Below are positions 8,863 to 17,413 of a stretch of DNA of 64,000 nucleotides, piece by piece (position 1 is the first letter of the stretch; each line of letters begins with the position of its first letter). Location: NCBI GenBank assembly GCA_029259945.1, contig JAJDEF010000037.1, positions 58,169-122,168 of the forward strand, read 5' to 3'. Source of the DNA: Planctomycetota bacterium. Its GTDB lineage: Bacteria; Planctomycetota; Planctomycetia; Pirellulales; Lacipirellulaceae. The translations under genes and the position numbers were made by a program. The notes beneath the pieces are model-generated. The model made no database searches. It was not told the origin of the DNA and saw only the letters and a list, made by a program, of their open reading frames with translations.

Positions 8863-9675
8863 TTGGCCGTCCCCCCCACGACACCTTACCTGTCGCTTGC
8901 CACACTTGTTATCATGATTAACCTCTTAGAACGCTGGTTAGTCTTCCCCGCACCTCGCGTGGCCGAAAGCGAATGGAATCCGCCCGACTTAGAGTTCGAA
9001 GACGTCTACTTCACTAGTCACGATGGGGTGCGCCTGCACGGCTGGTATGTCCCTCACCCGCAACCCCGCGCCACCATTCTCTACAGTCACGGCAACGGCG
9101 AGTGCGTGCCCCATTTGGCCAGTCGTTTGCGTGTCTTGAACCAAAGCATCGGCGCAACAGTTTTTGCTTGGGATTACCGTGGCTATGGCCGCAGCGCCGG
9201 CCAGGCCCACGAATCGAATGTCATCCCCGACGCTCGGCTAGCTCAAGAGTGGCTGGCCAATCGCACCGGGATCTCCGCCGACCATGTCGTCCTGCTAGGC
9301 CGCTCGCTGGGCGGAGCGGTCTCGGTCGCCTTGGCTGCTGAATATCCAATACGCGGCTTGGTACTCGACCGCACGTTTTCGTGTCTGCTCGACACAGCAG
9401 CCCACAACTTCCCTTGGCTGCCCGTCCGCTGGGTCATGCAGAATCGTTTTTCCTCAGCCAAACGAATTCGCAACTACCATGGCCCCCTACTACAAACCCA
9501 CGGCACAGCCGACGAAATCGTCCCACTCGCAATGGGCAAACAACTATTCGACGCCTCGCCAAGCAAACAAAAACATTTCATAGAAATCCCCAACGGCAAT
9601 CACAACGGCCCACTACCCGACTATTGCTACAAAGCGCTCGCCGAATTCCTGGATGCGCTACCGCCGACAAAATGA
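8863..9675 (+). CDS. Alpha/beta hydrolase, membrane-anchored
   Basis: A serine hydrolase of the alpha/beta-hydrolase fold (BEM46/ABHD13-like). A hydrophobic N-terminal segment (LSLATLVIMINLLERWLVF) probably anchors it in a membrane. The nucleophile elbow GRSLGG carries the catalytic Ser, the oxyanion-side motif is YSHGNGE, the conserved DYRGYGRS follows, and the acid/base residues are expected in HGTADEIVPL and PNGNHNGPL. The substrate is unknown. The start is uncertain: TTG at 8863 keeps the whole hydrophobic anchor, whereas an ATG at 8914 would trim it. Neither has a good Shine-Dalgarno. Confidence 0.85.
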   Translation: MAVPPTTPYLSLATLVIMINLLERWLVFPAPRVAESEWNPPDLEFEDVYFTSHDGVRLHGWYVPHPQPRATILYSHGNGECVPHLASRLRVLNQSIGATVFAWDYRGYGRSAGQAHESNVIPDARLAQEWLANRTGISADHVVLLGRSLGGAVSVALAAEYPIRGLVLDRTFSCLLDTAAHNFPWLPVRWVMQNRFSSAKRIRNYHGPLLQTHGTADEIVPLAMGKQLFDASPSKQKHFIEIPNGNHNGPLPDYCYKALAEFLDALPPTK

Positions 9676-9707
9676 AGGCACAGAACGATCGCATGACGCA
9701 AGTTCTT

Positions 9708-9885
9708 ACGCCGAAGGCGTTATACATCGTAGCCCAGGGTCGCGAACAAAGTGAGCGCACCCTGGGTTGGAAGCATGAGAGAAACTCAACCCTGATAGGG
9801 TTGTACAACCAACGATTACCCAGGGTGGCGCGGCTTCGCCGCTTACCCTGGGCTACGTTGGATAACCCCTTTGGGGTATTAGCCT
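9708..9885. repeat. Palindrome-rich intergenic repeat (CCCAGGGT family), copy 1
   Basis: Four hairpins stand in series: AGCCCAGGGT paired with ACCCTGGGTT (9731-9768), AACCCTGATAGGGTT (9788-9802), ACCCAGGGT paired with ACCCTGGGCT (9818-9853), and AACCCCTTTGGGGTATT (9864-9880). The first hairpin and its lead-in (GCCGAAGGCGTTATACAT) reappear in shortened form at 52023-52115. No reading frame is credible. Confidence 0.8.
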
Positions 9886-9925
9886 TGCGGCATGTGTTCC
9901 TATTGGAAGAATTTTGCCCTGCCCG

Positions 9926-11041
9926 TCACACTCGCACCATCGACTCCGGCATCTCGCGCAAGAATAAATAAACCATCACCGCCAAGCCGAGAATATCTCC
10001 AACCAACGTTTCAAATGCGGCAGCGCAGCCGAGTGTGGCACTCAAATAGACAAATGTGGCCGCGGTCAGCAGCGAGACGCCACACAAAAACGTCGCGGTC
10101 AGACTTATCGTATCGCCCCGCGTGGTGCGTAGTTCTCGCAGCTCGCGAAAAAACTGATAGACCACCAAAGCGAAAATAATCGGGTTCAAAATCGAATAGT
10201 CGGCAAGCGCCGACAGACTAATCGCCGCATCGTAAAACCCGTGGGCAAACACCATCACGCCAAAGGTGGCCAACGCCTGAGGGCCCCAATCGCGAGGATA
10301 GCGCAACCCCCGATAGACCGCCAAACCTATCAAACCGGTAAGCGTCATGTGAAACGGATTCGCCGTCAAGAAGCGGCCGATCGCCGCCTGACCATGCGAC
10401 CCCGAAAAGTAACTAACGTTTTCCTCAATCGCAAAACCCAGCCCGACACATGCCGACAGCAACAGCACCGTCAATTCGCTACGCTGCCGCAACAGCCACG
10501 GCATCAAAAACAACAAGCATAAAAGCTTGGACAATTCTTCACGTAGGCCAATTCCCAAAACGTTATAGCGCAAGCCGGGCACTAGCTCCAGGCTATCTTT
10601 CAATCCCCAAGCCACTTCCTGCCAAAGCAGAAAGAACAGCGTGGGCCAAATGCTAAGCAACCCCAACCCCACAGCCACCAGCGCCCCGCCCAACCGCCAA
10701 TCAAAAATCCGATCGACACCCAACGCTTGCAGCAAAAACGCAAGCCAACAACACCCGGCAAAAATCGCCAGCGCCGCTGGCCCGGTGTGTGAAAATTCGG
10801 CCAGCATTCTCTCGGGCAAACTCCACCAAACCTGGCCCCACTCACCTTGTGTAGCCAACTGTTCGATCGACTGCCAAGCATCGCGCACGCCCTCGCCTTC
10901 GAGCCCCACTGGCGCTTTCGATTGAAACAGATACTGCGAGAAAGCCCCGATCCCTACCCCCAAAGCGATGATCCAAATCACCATCCGCCACAAAAATGCA
11001 GGGTCACGAGTCTTGTTTCTCAGATAGTTACGTCGGTTCAT
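9926..11041 (-). CDS. PrsW-family intramembrane metalloprotease
   Basis: A 371-residue polytopic membrane protein from the ATG at 11041, with about eight hydrophobic segments. The PrsW/CAAX-protease-type motifs are present in order: REELSKLL (Glu-Glu pair), then GFAIEENVSYF, and a HGFYDA His motif in a later helix. In Bacillus, PrsW performs site-1 cleavage of the anti-sigma factor RsiW, but the substrate here is unknown and no sigma/anti-sigma pair is nearby. An upstream in-frame start at 11194 would add 51 residues that overlap the ruvB leader and is not supported. It is transcribed divergently from ruvB. Confidence 0.85.
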   Translation of the reverse strand: MNRRNYLRNKTRDPAFLWRMVIWIIALGVGIGAFSQYLFQSKAPVGLEGEGVRDAWQSIEQLATQGEWGQVWWSLPERMLAEFSHTGPAALAIFAGCCWLAFLLQALGVDRIFDWRLGGALVAVGLGLLSIWPTLFFLLWQEVAWGLKDSLELVPGLRYNVLGIGLREELSKLLCLLFLMPWLLRQRSELTVLLLSACVGLGFAIEENVSYFSGSHGQAAIGRFLTANPFHMTLTGLIGLAVYRGLRYPRDWGPQALATFGVMVFAHGFYDAAISLSALADYSILNPIIFALVVYQFFRELRELRTTRGDTISLTATFLCGVSLLTAATFVYLSATLGCAAAFETLVGDILGLAVMVYLFLREMPESMVRV

Positions 11042-11197
11042 AGAGTCACAGTGTAACGCGTGCCATACCTGCAAGCAGACCCGAGAATTCATGGTTTTCA
11101 CGATTTCGACCGATCTGATATAGTGAGCGCACAAGTGTTCACATCGCGGCAAAGACATACCCAGTCCCCACCCCCCCCAATCTCCGACCCCCACAGC

Positions 11198-12289
11198 ATG
11201 CCCCGCGAACCAATTCTATCCGCCGCCGACCATCAGCAAGATGACCCCAGTCCGTCGACGACTGCCTCCAGCGCGTCGCGCGAAGAAGACACAGCCCTCC
11301 GCCCAAAACGGATGGAAGACATGGTCGGTCAGCGCGAAGTCTACGAACGAATAAAAATTGCCGTCGATGCCGCTCGCATTCGCAAAGAGCCGCTTGGGCA
11401 TGTGCTGCTTGATGGCCCCCCAGGACTGGGCAAAACCACGTTTGCCATGTGCATTCCAACCGCGCTCGAGGTGCCGCTACAAATCGCTAGCGGAGCAGCG
11501 TTGGCCGCCCCGAAAGATTTGCTGCCTTATCTGTCGAATGCCGAAGAGGGCTCGATCCTCTTCATCGACGAAATCCACCGGCTCCCCAAGACGGTCGAAG
11601 AGTTTATGTACCCCGCCATGGAAGACTTTCGCATCGACATCACCCTGGGCGAAGGCGTCAGTGCAAGAACGGTCAACATGGCCTTGCGGCCATTCACGCT
11701 CATCGGAGCCACCACGCGCACCGGCCTGCTCTCTGCCCCCTTGCGCGACCGCTTCCAAATCCGCGAACATCTCGAGTTCTACGACAACCCCGATCTCACC
11801 GAAATCGTCCGCCGCAACGCTGCAAAATTACAAATCGAAATCGATGACGAATCTGCACTAAAAATCGCCTGCTGCAGCCGGGGCACCCCACGCGTTGCGA
11901 ACAACCGCCTGCGATGGGTTCGCGACTACGCCACCAGTCGAGCCGATGGAAAAATCACGTTAGAAGTCGCGAACCGTGCGCTCACCATGCTGGCCGTCGA
12001 CATCCGGGGTCTCGATGGCCAAGATCGCAAGTACCTAGAAACCATCCTGCGCGTATTCAACGGCGGCCCGGTCGGGGTCGAAGCCGTAGCCCATACCCTC
12101 AACACCGCCACCGACACACTCACCGACGAAGTCGAGCCATTTCTATTAAGGGCCGAGCTAGTCGTCCGCACCCCTCGCGGCCGAAAACTAACCGCCGCCG
12201 GCTACGAACACCTAGGCGTCCCCCCCCCCGACGACCTAGGCCAAACCACCTTCTTCGACGAACTCGACCCGGACGACGAAACCACATAA
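11198..12289 (+). CDS. ruvB: Holliday junction branch migration helicase RuvB
   Basis: RuvB is the hexameric AAA+ motor that drives branch migration with RuvA. The ATG at 11198 gives 363 residues with a polar N-terminal extension (about 30 residues). Walker A is GPPGLGKT (residues 73-80), Walker B is FIDEIHRL, sensor 1 lies in LIGATTRTGLLSAPLRDRF, and sensor 2 in RGTPRVANNRLRWVRDYA. The C-terminal winged helix follows. The gene is separated from ruvCA by a hydrolase, a membrane protein and a PrsW gene, so it is not in the usual ruv operon. The leader 11161-11197 is C-rich with no Shine-Dalgarno. Confidence 0.96.
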   Translation: MPREPILSAADHQQDDPSPSTTASSASREEDTALRPKRMEDMVGQREVYERIKIAVDAARIRKEPLGHVLLDGPPGLGKTTFAMCIPTALEVPLQIASGAALAAPKDLLPYLSNAEEGSILFIDEIHRLPKTVEEFMYPAMEDFRIDITLGEGVSARTVNMALRPFTLIGATTRTGLLSAPLRDRFQIREHLEFYDNPDLTEIVRRNAAKLQIEIDDESALKIACCSRGTPRVANNRLRWVRDYATSRADGKITLEVANRALTMLAVDIRGLDGQDRKYLETILRVFNGGPVGVEAVAHTLNTATDTLTDEVEPFLLRAELVVRTPRGRKLTAAGYEHLGVPPPDDLGQTTFFDELDPDDETT

Positions 12290-12303
12290 CAAAAACACAC
12301 ACC

Positions 12304-12326
12304 ATAGCCCGGCCATCCTGGCCGGA
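12304..12326. repeat. REP-like palindrome, ATAGCCCGGCCATCC family, copy 1
   Basis: GGCCATCCTGGCC-type palindrome headed by ATAGCCC; the same 23 nt occurs at 50183-50205 and 60392-60414. It is located between convergent ruvB and the minus-strand HExxH gene. A second imperfect inverted repeat, GGTGCGTTTCACGCACC, follows it (about 12336-12352). Confidence 0.85.
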
Positions 12327-12351
12327 GTTGGTACGGTGCGTTTCACGCACC

Positions 12352-14319
12352 TTACCAACTTTTCGAGACTCCCAGCAGCAAGACACCGCAAAGAGGGCAC
12401 AAGAAAACCATCGCCATTAAAGCACTCTTAAGCTTATGAAATCGCGGCAAAGGGGCGGAGTTTGCGGCCTGTTCGACACGCTCGATTATTTCAATCTGCT
12501 CACTCTCGGTAAGCGGCCGAACTCGTACTTCGGCAACCACTTGATCGTTGCCCTCGGAGAGATACGTGCTTGAACTCGATGGGAAAATGGCCCCGTTGAG
12601 GCGTTGGTACTGGCTCTTCGATTCAAAATTCCATTCGCCATGTTCCTCGACGGCATAGCGGACCACTGCCCAATCGAGAGCAGGGTCTACTTTTACCTCA
12701 TTCCTCCGTTCAACTTCCTCACCTTCTACTTGCGCGATGGTAGTGTACGAAATGCTCCAGGGTTCTCCGCTACCGTCCTTAGGTCGAACCAAATCGGTAA
12801 TCTCCCAAGTGCTCAATCGTACTCTGTCGGTCAAGGGCAGCAAATCAGCGAGATTGCTGACACTAAGATAAGATCGCATCAGTTCGACTGTTTCTTCGCG
12901 TACGGCGCGAAAAGCATGATGATCTTTCACCCAACCTTCCATCACTCCATCCTCGTCTCGCAAGAGGTAGGCGCAACGCTCCTTTGAGAGCAATAGGAAC
13001 TGCTCTTGATTGCGTGAGTAATTCTCAGTCACCCAGAAATCATCTCCTCGAAACACTGCTCGAAATTCGACATGGAACGGCTGTTTGTCGAGGCCAGTTT
13101 TTTGATCGGTGACTACGCGGTCGAGTTCGACCAGAAAAGTCTGATTGGTGGGCAGGCTTTCGTTGTCTCTGACCACCTTTCGATAACCTGAGACCATTGC
13201 CTGCCAATCAACAGGATTCACAGAATCTGCAAATTCGATCTCTGTCTCGGCTGACTCCTGTGGATTGTTTTCAGCGATTAATTGGGCTTCCAACTCAATC
13301 CACTTCCAGAATTCGTTCTCGACCGATTCCCAGGAGTCTCCAAGAATTGCTTGGCAATCATCGAGAAAAGTACTGCGGCGGATGCCTGAGTAGAATTCAA
13401 AGAACTTTTCGCCGCCGTAGTGCTCCAAGAGATAGTGAACTAGCGGCCCTCCTTGCCAGTAGACCGGCCCACTGCCTTTGCCATACCAGAAAGGGTCTAC
13501 CAGTTCCTCCAAAGAATAGGCTCTGCCGTCCTTGCGCTTTTGTGCAAGGCTACTGATCTGAGAATCTCGGTCTGCGCTTTGGGTTTCTGCCCATCCTTCC
13601 AGGAGAACAAATGGCGGGTCGTGATCGGGACCAGCAAGTGCGGTCATAAGCGTATGGGCATTCTCGTGGCGGTCGAGGTAGGTCAGCTCAGACGGGTTGT
13701 CGTCCAGTCCGCAGAGGGCCCATAGACCGATTGCTCGCCGATTGTGCCAGACTAACGATCCACGGACCCAAGGAAACTTGTCGTCGGGAACCGACTTGCC
13801 AAGCAGCTTAGCCATTGCCTCGAGGTGGTCGTCCATCTCCTCGACAAGCCGATCTGCGTCGGGCGTCTGGCCCGCATCCATCAGCACCGAATGTTGACCG
13901 TGAGTCCACCGCGGGTATCGCCAACGAGCTTCTAAATCGAGAATAGAGGAGACCCAAGTCATCGTAGTACGCAACGGCGCATTGAACGCGATGGGGGCCC
14001 TAGTTTTTGCAACAATGCTGAGATTCGTAAAGTAGGTGCCCAACCAGACCAATGGGGTGGCGCCAATGAGTAACCAACCAAGCGCTCGCAGACGATTGGG
14101 GCCGCGTACCACACACCATGCTAACCCCATCATCGGAAACGAGATCGTCGCCACACTAAGTACCGCCCAAAAAGCGTGTGGGCGGATATACCAGATTCGC
14201 CAGAAAAGGAACGACAAAGCAATCGACGCCCCAACGGCAGCCCAAACGATTAATGCCAGTTTTGCCGTTCGATTCACACTACTATCCTCAAAGAAAATAA
14301 ACCCTGGGATTTTACGCAA
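12352..14319 (-). CDS. Membrane protein with gluzincin-like HExxH domain (655 aa)
   Basis: No exact family was recognised. Four N-terminal transmembrane segments (about residues 18-100) precede a large domain probably outside the membrane, and one C-terminal hydrophobic helix (LKSALMAMVFLCPLCGVLLLG) follows. The motif HENAH at residues 218-222, followed by EGWAE at 241-245, has the spacing of gluzincin zinc peptidases (peptidase MA-like), so a zinc protease is a reasonable inference. The first ATG (14319) gives MRKIPGFIFFEDSS. The gene stands alone between ruvB and the repeat region before rpmF. Confidence 0.7.
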   Translation of the reverse strand: MRKIPGFIFFEDSSVNRTAKLALIVWAAVGASIALSFLFWRIWYIRPHAFWAVLSVATISFPMMGLAWCVVRGPNRLRALGWLLIGATPLVWLGTYFTNLSIVAKTRAPIAFNAPLRTTMTWVSSILDLEARWRYPRWTHGQHSVLMDAGQTPDADRLVEEMDDHLEAMAKLLGKSVPDDKFPWVRGSLVWHNRRAIGLWALCGLDDNPSELTYLDRHENAHTLMTALAGPDHDPPFVLLEGWAETQSADRDSQISSLAQKRKDGRAYSLEELVDPFWYGKGSGPVYWQGGPLVHYLLEHYGGEKFFEFYSGIRRSTFLDDCQAILGDSWESVENEFWKWIELEAQLIAENNPQESAETEIEFADSVNPVDWQAMVSGYRKVVRDNESLPTNQTFLVELDRVVTDQKTGLDKQPFHVEFRAVFRGDDFWVTENYSRNQEQFLLLSKERCAYLLRDEDGVMEGWVKDHHAFRAVREETVELMRSYLSVSNLADLLPLTDRVRLSTWEITDLVRPKDGSGEPWSISYTTIAQVEGEEVERRNEVKVDPALDWAVVRYAVEEHGEWNFESKSQYQRLNGAIFPSSSSTYLSEGNDQVVAEVRVRPLTESEQIEIIERVEQAANSAPLPRFHKLKSALMAMVFLCPLCGVLLLGVSKSW

Positions 14320-14388
14320 ACTACTTGAAATTTAAGACAGTCGCTACTTGCTTGGGCCACAATACGCACGACCCCCAACAAACAAAAC

Positions 14389-14418
14389 TCCGCGCTCTCT
14401 GCGCCCTCCGCGGTAAAT
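14389..14418. repeat. Degenerate half copy of the CCACAGAGG element
   Basis: CTCTCTGCGCCCTCCGCGG then TAAAT resembles the right half of the palindromic element at 58142-58216, which ends TCCTCTGTGGTAAAT. It immediately precedes the 445-nt element at 14422. Confidence 0.5.
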
Positions 14419-14421
14419 CCA

Positions 14422-14866
<445 letters not shown>

Positions 14867-14921
14867 CCTCCCCCCACATCAACAATCATAAATCAAACAT
14901 CTCACATCCTCCCTCTGCCCA

Positions 14922-14951
14922 TTGACACCAATCCGCCAAACACGGTACCCT
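14922..14951 (+). promoter_or_regulatory. Candidate promoter for rpmF-fab cluster
   Basis: TTGACA at 14922-14927 is followed after 18 nt by TACCCT (14946-14951), a good -35 with a weak -10, about 47 nt before the rpmF ATG. It is the first promoter-like sequence after the repeat element. Confidence 0.4.
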
Positions 14952-14997
14952 GGGCGATTCGCAATTCCCCGCTGGAAGCTCTCTGTGGAAGTCTGTC

Positions 14998-15177
14998 ATG
15001 GCCGTCCCAAAACGCAAACATTCCAATTCTCGCACCGGCAAACGCCGGTCGCACGACCGTCTGACTGCCAAGCAATTGCAGTCTTGCCCCAAATGCGGCA
15101 ATCCGACACCCTCGCACGTGGCCTGCTCGAATTGTGGCCACTACATGGGTCGGACAGTCGTTGAAACTGACGACTAA
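14998..15177 (+). CDS. rpmF: 50S ribosomal protein L32
   Basis: A 59-residue protein of the large ribosomal subunit. It opens MAVPKRKHSNSRTGKRRSHD, the L32 N-terminal signature, and carries two CxxC pairs (CPKCGN and CSNCGHY) that would hold a zinc ion. The ATG at 14998 and TAA at 15175-15177 define it. It heads the fatty-acid cluster, a common bacterial arrangement, but plsX and fabH, often next in line, are absent here. Confidence 0.96.
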   Translation: MAVPKRKHSNSRTGKRRSHDRLTAKQLQSCPKCGNPTPSHVACSNCGHYMGRTVVETDD

Positions 15178-15206
15178 CGTCCTCTGGATCTGAGTGCTCT
15201 CGCATC

Positions 15207-16118
15207 GTGACGAAGACCGCCTTTCTATTCCCTGGCCAAGGCGCACAAACCGTCGGCATGGGTGCCGCGCTGGCCGCTTCGCTGCCGCAAGCCAAGTCGC
15301 TGTTCGATCGGGCAGCCGACATTCTCGGTTACGATCTGCTGCAACTTTGCACCGACGGCCCTGCCGAAAAACTCAACTCCACCGTCTACAGCCAGCCCGC
15401 ACTATTCGTCTGTAGCTTGGCCGCACTCGAACAACTCAAACAAGACTCGCCCGAAGTGGTCGAGTCGTGCTCAGCCACCGCAGGCCTCAGCCTGGGCGAA
15501 TACACCGCCCTGGTTTTCGCCGGTGCCATTGAATTTGAAGCGGGGCTACGGTTGGTCCAGACTCGCGGACAAGCGATGCAAGATGCGGCCAATGCCGCCG
15601 CAAGCGGCATGGTTAGCGTGCTGGGCCTCGACCGCGAACAAGTCGAAGCCATCTGCGACCAAGCGCGTGGCGACGAGGTACTTCAACTAGCCAACCTGCT
15701 TTGCCCAGGCAATATCGTCGTCTCAGGCAGCCAAGCCGCCTGCGACCGTGTACCGGCCATTGCCGAAGCCGCCGGGGCCATGAAAGTGATTCCGCTGGCC
15801 GTGGCAGGCGCTTTTCACACCCCGATCATGGAGCCCGCCGTCGCTCGACTGCGTGCCGCACTCGCCGAAGTCGAAATCAGTTCGCCCCGTATTCCGGTGG
15901 TTTCGAACATCGATGCTCGCCCACACGATCGTGCCGACGAAATCCGCTCACTCCTCGAACAACAGGTCGTCAATCCCGTACTTTGGGAAGATTCCATGCG
16001 TTGGCTACTCGACGATTTTGGTATCGAAAGCTGCTACGAAATCGGCCCCGGCCGCGTTTTGCGAGGCCTACTAAAACGCATCGCCCGAAAGTTTCCGTGC
16101 AAGAGCGTGACCGCCTAA
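15207..16118 (+). CDS. fabD: Malonyl-CoA:ACP transacylase
   Basis: FabD moves malonyl from CoA to ACP to supply chain elongation. Its 303 residues include the N-terminal FLFPGQGAQTVGMG, the catalytic Ser95 in GLSLGEYTA, the malonyl-binding Arg region (LVQTRGQAMQ) and the catalytic His in VAGAFHTPIME. The start is GTG at 15207, 29 nt after rpmF. It is cotranscribed with the fab genes downstream. Confidence 0.96.
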   Translation: MTKTAFLFPGQGAQTVGMGAALAASLPQAKSLFDRAADILGYDLLQLCTDGPAEKLNSTVYSQPALFVCSLAALEQLKQDSPEVVESCSATAGLSLGEYTALVFAGAIEFEAGLRLVQTRGQAMQDAANAAASGMVSVLGLDREQVEAICDQARGDEVLQLANLLCPGNIVVSGSQAACDRVPAIAEAAGAMKVIPLAVAGAFHTPIMEPAVARLRAALAEVEISSPRIPVVSNIDARPHDRADEIRSLLEQQVVNPVLWEDSMRWLLDDFGIESCYEIGPGRVLRGLLKRIARKFPCKSVTA

Positions 16119-16197
16119 GCCGGCAAAATCGAACCACCACAATAATTCAAACGTTCCACAACTCGGCTGAAACCGAGACTAACCAAAAGGTAACGAC

Positions 16198-16968
16198 ATG
16201 TCAGACACACCCTCTCGCCGCATTCAGGTCGACCTTTCTGGGCAAACCGCGTTGGTCACCGGCGCGTCGCGCGGCATCGGCAAAGCGATCGCGTTGACTC
16301 TCGGAAAAGCCGGCGCCAAAGTCGCTTGCATTGCCCGAAACGAAGAAAAGCTAAAAGAAACGGCCGACGAAATTACTGCCGCGGGTGGCACCGCTGCGAT
16401 TTATCCCTGCGATGTGACCGACTCAGCCGCAGTACAAAAAGTGGTCGAGACAGTGGCCGAGCAATGGGAAAAGCTTGACATTATTGTCAACAACGCTGGC
16501 ATCACCCGCGATACGCTCATCCCCCGCATGAGCGACGAAGAATGGGACGATGTCATTGCGACCAACCTTCGCTCGGTGTTCCTATTCACGCGTGCTGGCA
16601 TCCAAGCGATGATGCGCAAGCGTTACGGCCGAATCATCAACATCTCCAGCGTCTCGGGCATCATGGGCAACCCAGGCCAAGCGAACTACTCCGCCTCGAA
16701 GGCAGGCATCATCGGGCTGACCCGGACTGTCTCTCGCGAAATTGCCGGCCGCAAGGTCACGGTCAACGCCATTTGCCCGGGCTTTATAGCAACAGAAATG
16801 ACCGAGGCCTTGGGCCCACTCGTGCAAGACGAAGTCAAGAAACGGGTGCCAGCCAAACGACTTGGCGAAGCCGACGAAATCGCAGATGCGGTACTCTATT
16901 TGGCAAGCGATTCGGGTGCGTACATCACTGGCCAAGTTCTTACGGTCGATGGAGGCCTAACTGCTTAG
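16198..16968 (+). CDS. fabG: 3-oxoacyl-ACP reductase
   Basis: FabG reduces 3-ketoacyl-ACP with NADPH. This 256-residue short-chain dehydrogenase has the cofactor loop TGASRGIGKA (residues 21-30), the NNAG motif and the catalytic triad Ser (ISSVSGI), Tyr and Lys (YSASKAG). The C-terminus GAYITGQVLTVDGGLTA is typical FabG. An AAGGTAACG Shine-Dalgarno lies just before the ATG. Confidence 0.96.
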   Translation: MSDTPSRRIQVDLSGQTALVTGASRGIGKAIALTLGKAGAKVACIARNEEKLKETADEITAAGGTAAIYPCDVTDSAAVQKVVETVAEQWEKLDIIVNNAGITRDTLIPRMSDEEWDDVIATNLRSVFLFTRAGIQAMMRKRYGRIINISSVSGIMGNPGQANYSASKAGIIGLTRTVSREIAGRKVTVNAICPGFIATEMTEALGPLVQDEVKKRVPAKRLGEADEIADAVLYLASDSGAYITGQVLTVDGGLTA

Positions 16969-17041
16969 CAGCAAATGGTTTGCCGTTTGCCTGACATCCA
17001 ACGACCGACCTAGACAAGTGCTCTGAGAAACGCTATAAATC

Positions 17042-17108
17042 TTGACCTCACTTGCGAAGTCGCTCTATTTTGAACGACCGACAAAGCCCAGATCGTCCAG
17101 TTGGACGA
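17042..17108 (+). promoter_or_regulatory. Candidate internal promoter and palindrome upstream of acpP
   Basis: TTGACC (17042-17047) and TATTTT (17066-17071) are separated by 18 nt. Just downstream, TCGTCCAGTTGGACGA at 17093-17108 is a palindrome with 7-nt perfect arms, which could be an operator or a 5'-UTR hairpin. A separate promoter would allow the high expression that acpP normally needs. Confidence 0.4.
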
Positions 17109-17160
17109 CTACACATACTATTTTTTCCAAAACATTCCCCAGGTTAAGGAGGACCATCAA

Positions 17161-17403
17161 GTGGCCTCAGTACTAGAACGAGTGACGGACATTGTGTCCG
17201 AACAACTCGGCGTCGATAAAGACAAAATCAGCGAAGAAACTTCTTTCGTCAACGACCTCGGAGCCGATTCGCTCGACACCGTCGAGTTGGTCATGGAGCT
17301 CGAAGAGGAGTTCGACGTAAACATCCCTGACGACGCCGCCGAAAAGATTCAAACGGTCGGCCAAGCGGTCAGTTTCATCGATCAGAACACTAGCAGCAAC
17401 TAG
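17161..17403 (+). CDS. acpP: Acyl carrier protein
   Basis: The acyl carrier of fatty-acid synthesis. The Ser that receives 4'-phosphopantetheine is in [10 protein letters not shown]; the protein is acidic, 80 residues and otherwise canonical (VVDIV-like start, [17 protein letters not shown]). The start is GTG at 17161, 9 nt after a strong TTAAGGAGG Shine-Dalgarno. An in-frame start at 17101 is possible but would add a 20-residue N-terminus and lacks such a site. fabF begins 10 nt after its stop. Confidence 0.96.
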   Translation: MASVLERVTDIVSEQLGVDKDKISEETSFVNDLGADSLDTVELVMELEEEFDVNIPDDAAEKIQTVGQAVSFIDQNTSSN

Positions 17404-17413
17404 TTGGTAGACG

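Noticed and set aside
9708-9885. CRISPR array
   Set aside because: The hairpins are different from one another and lack regular spacers, so these are palindromic repeats rather than a CRISPR.
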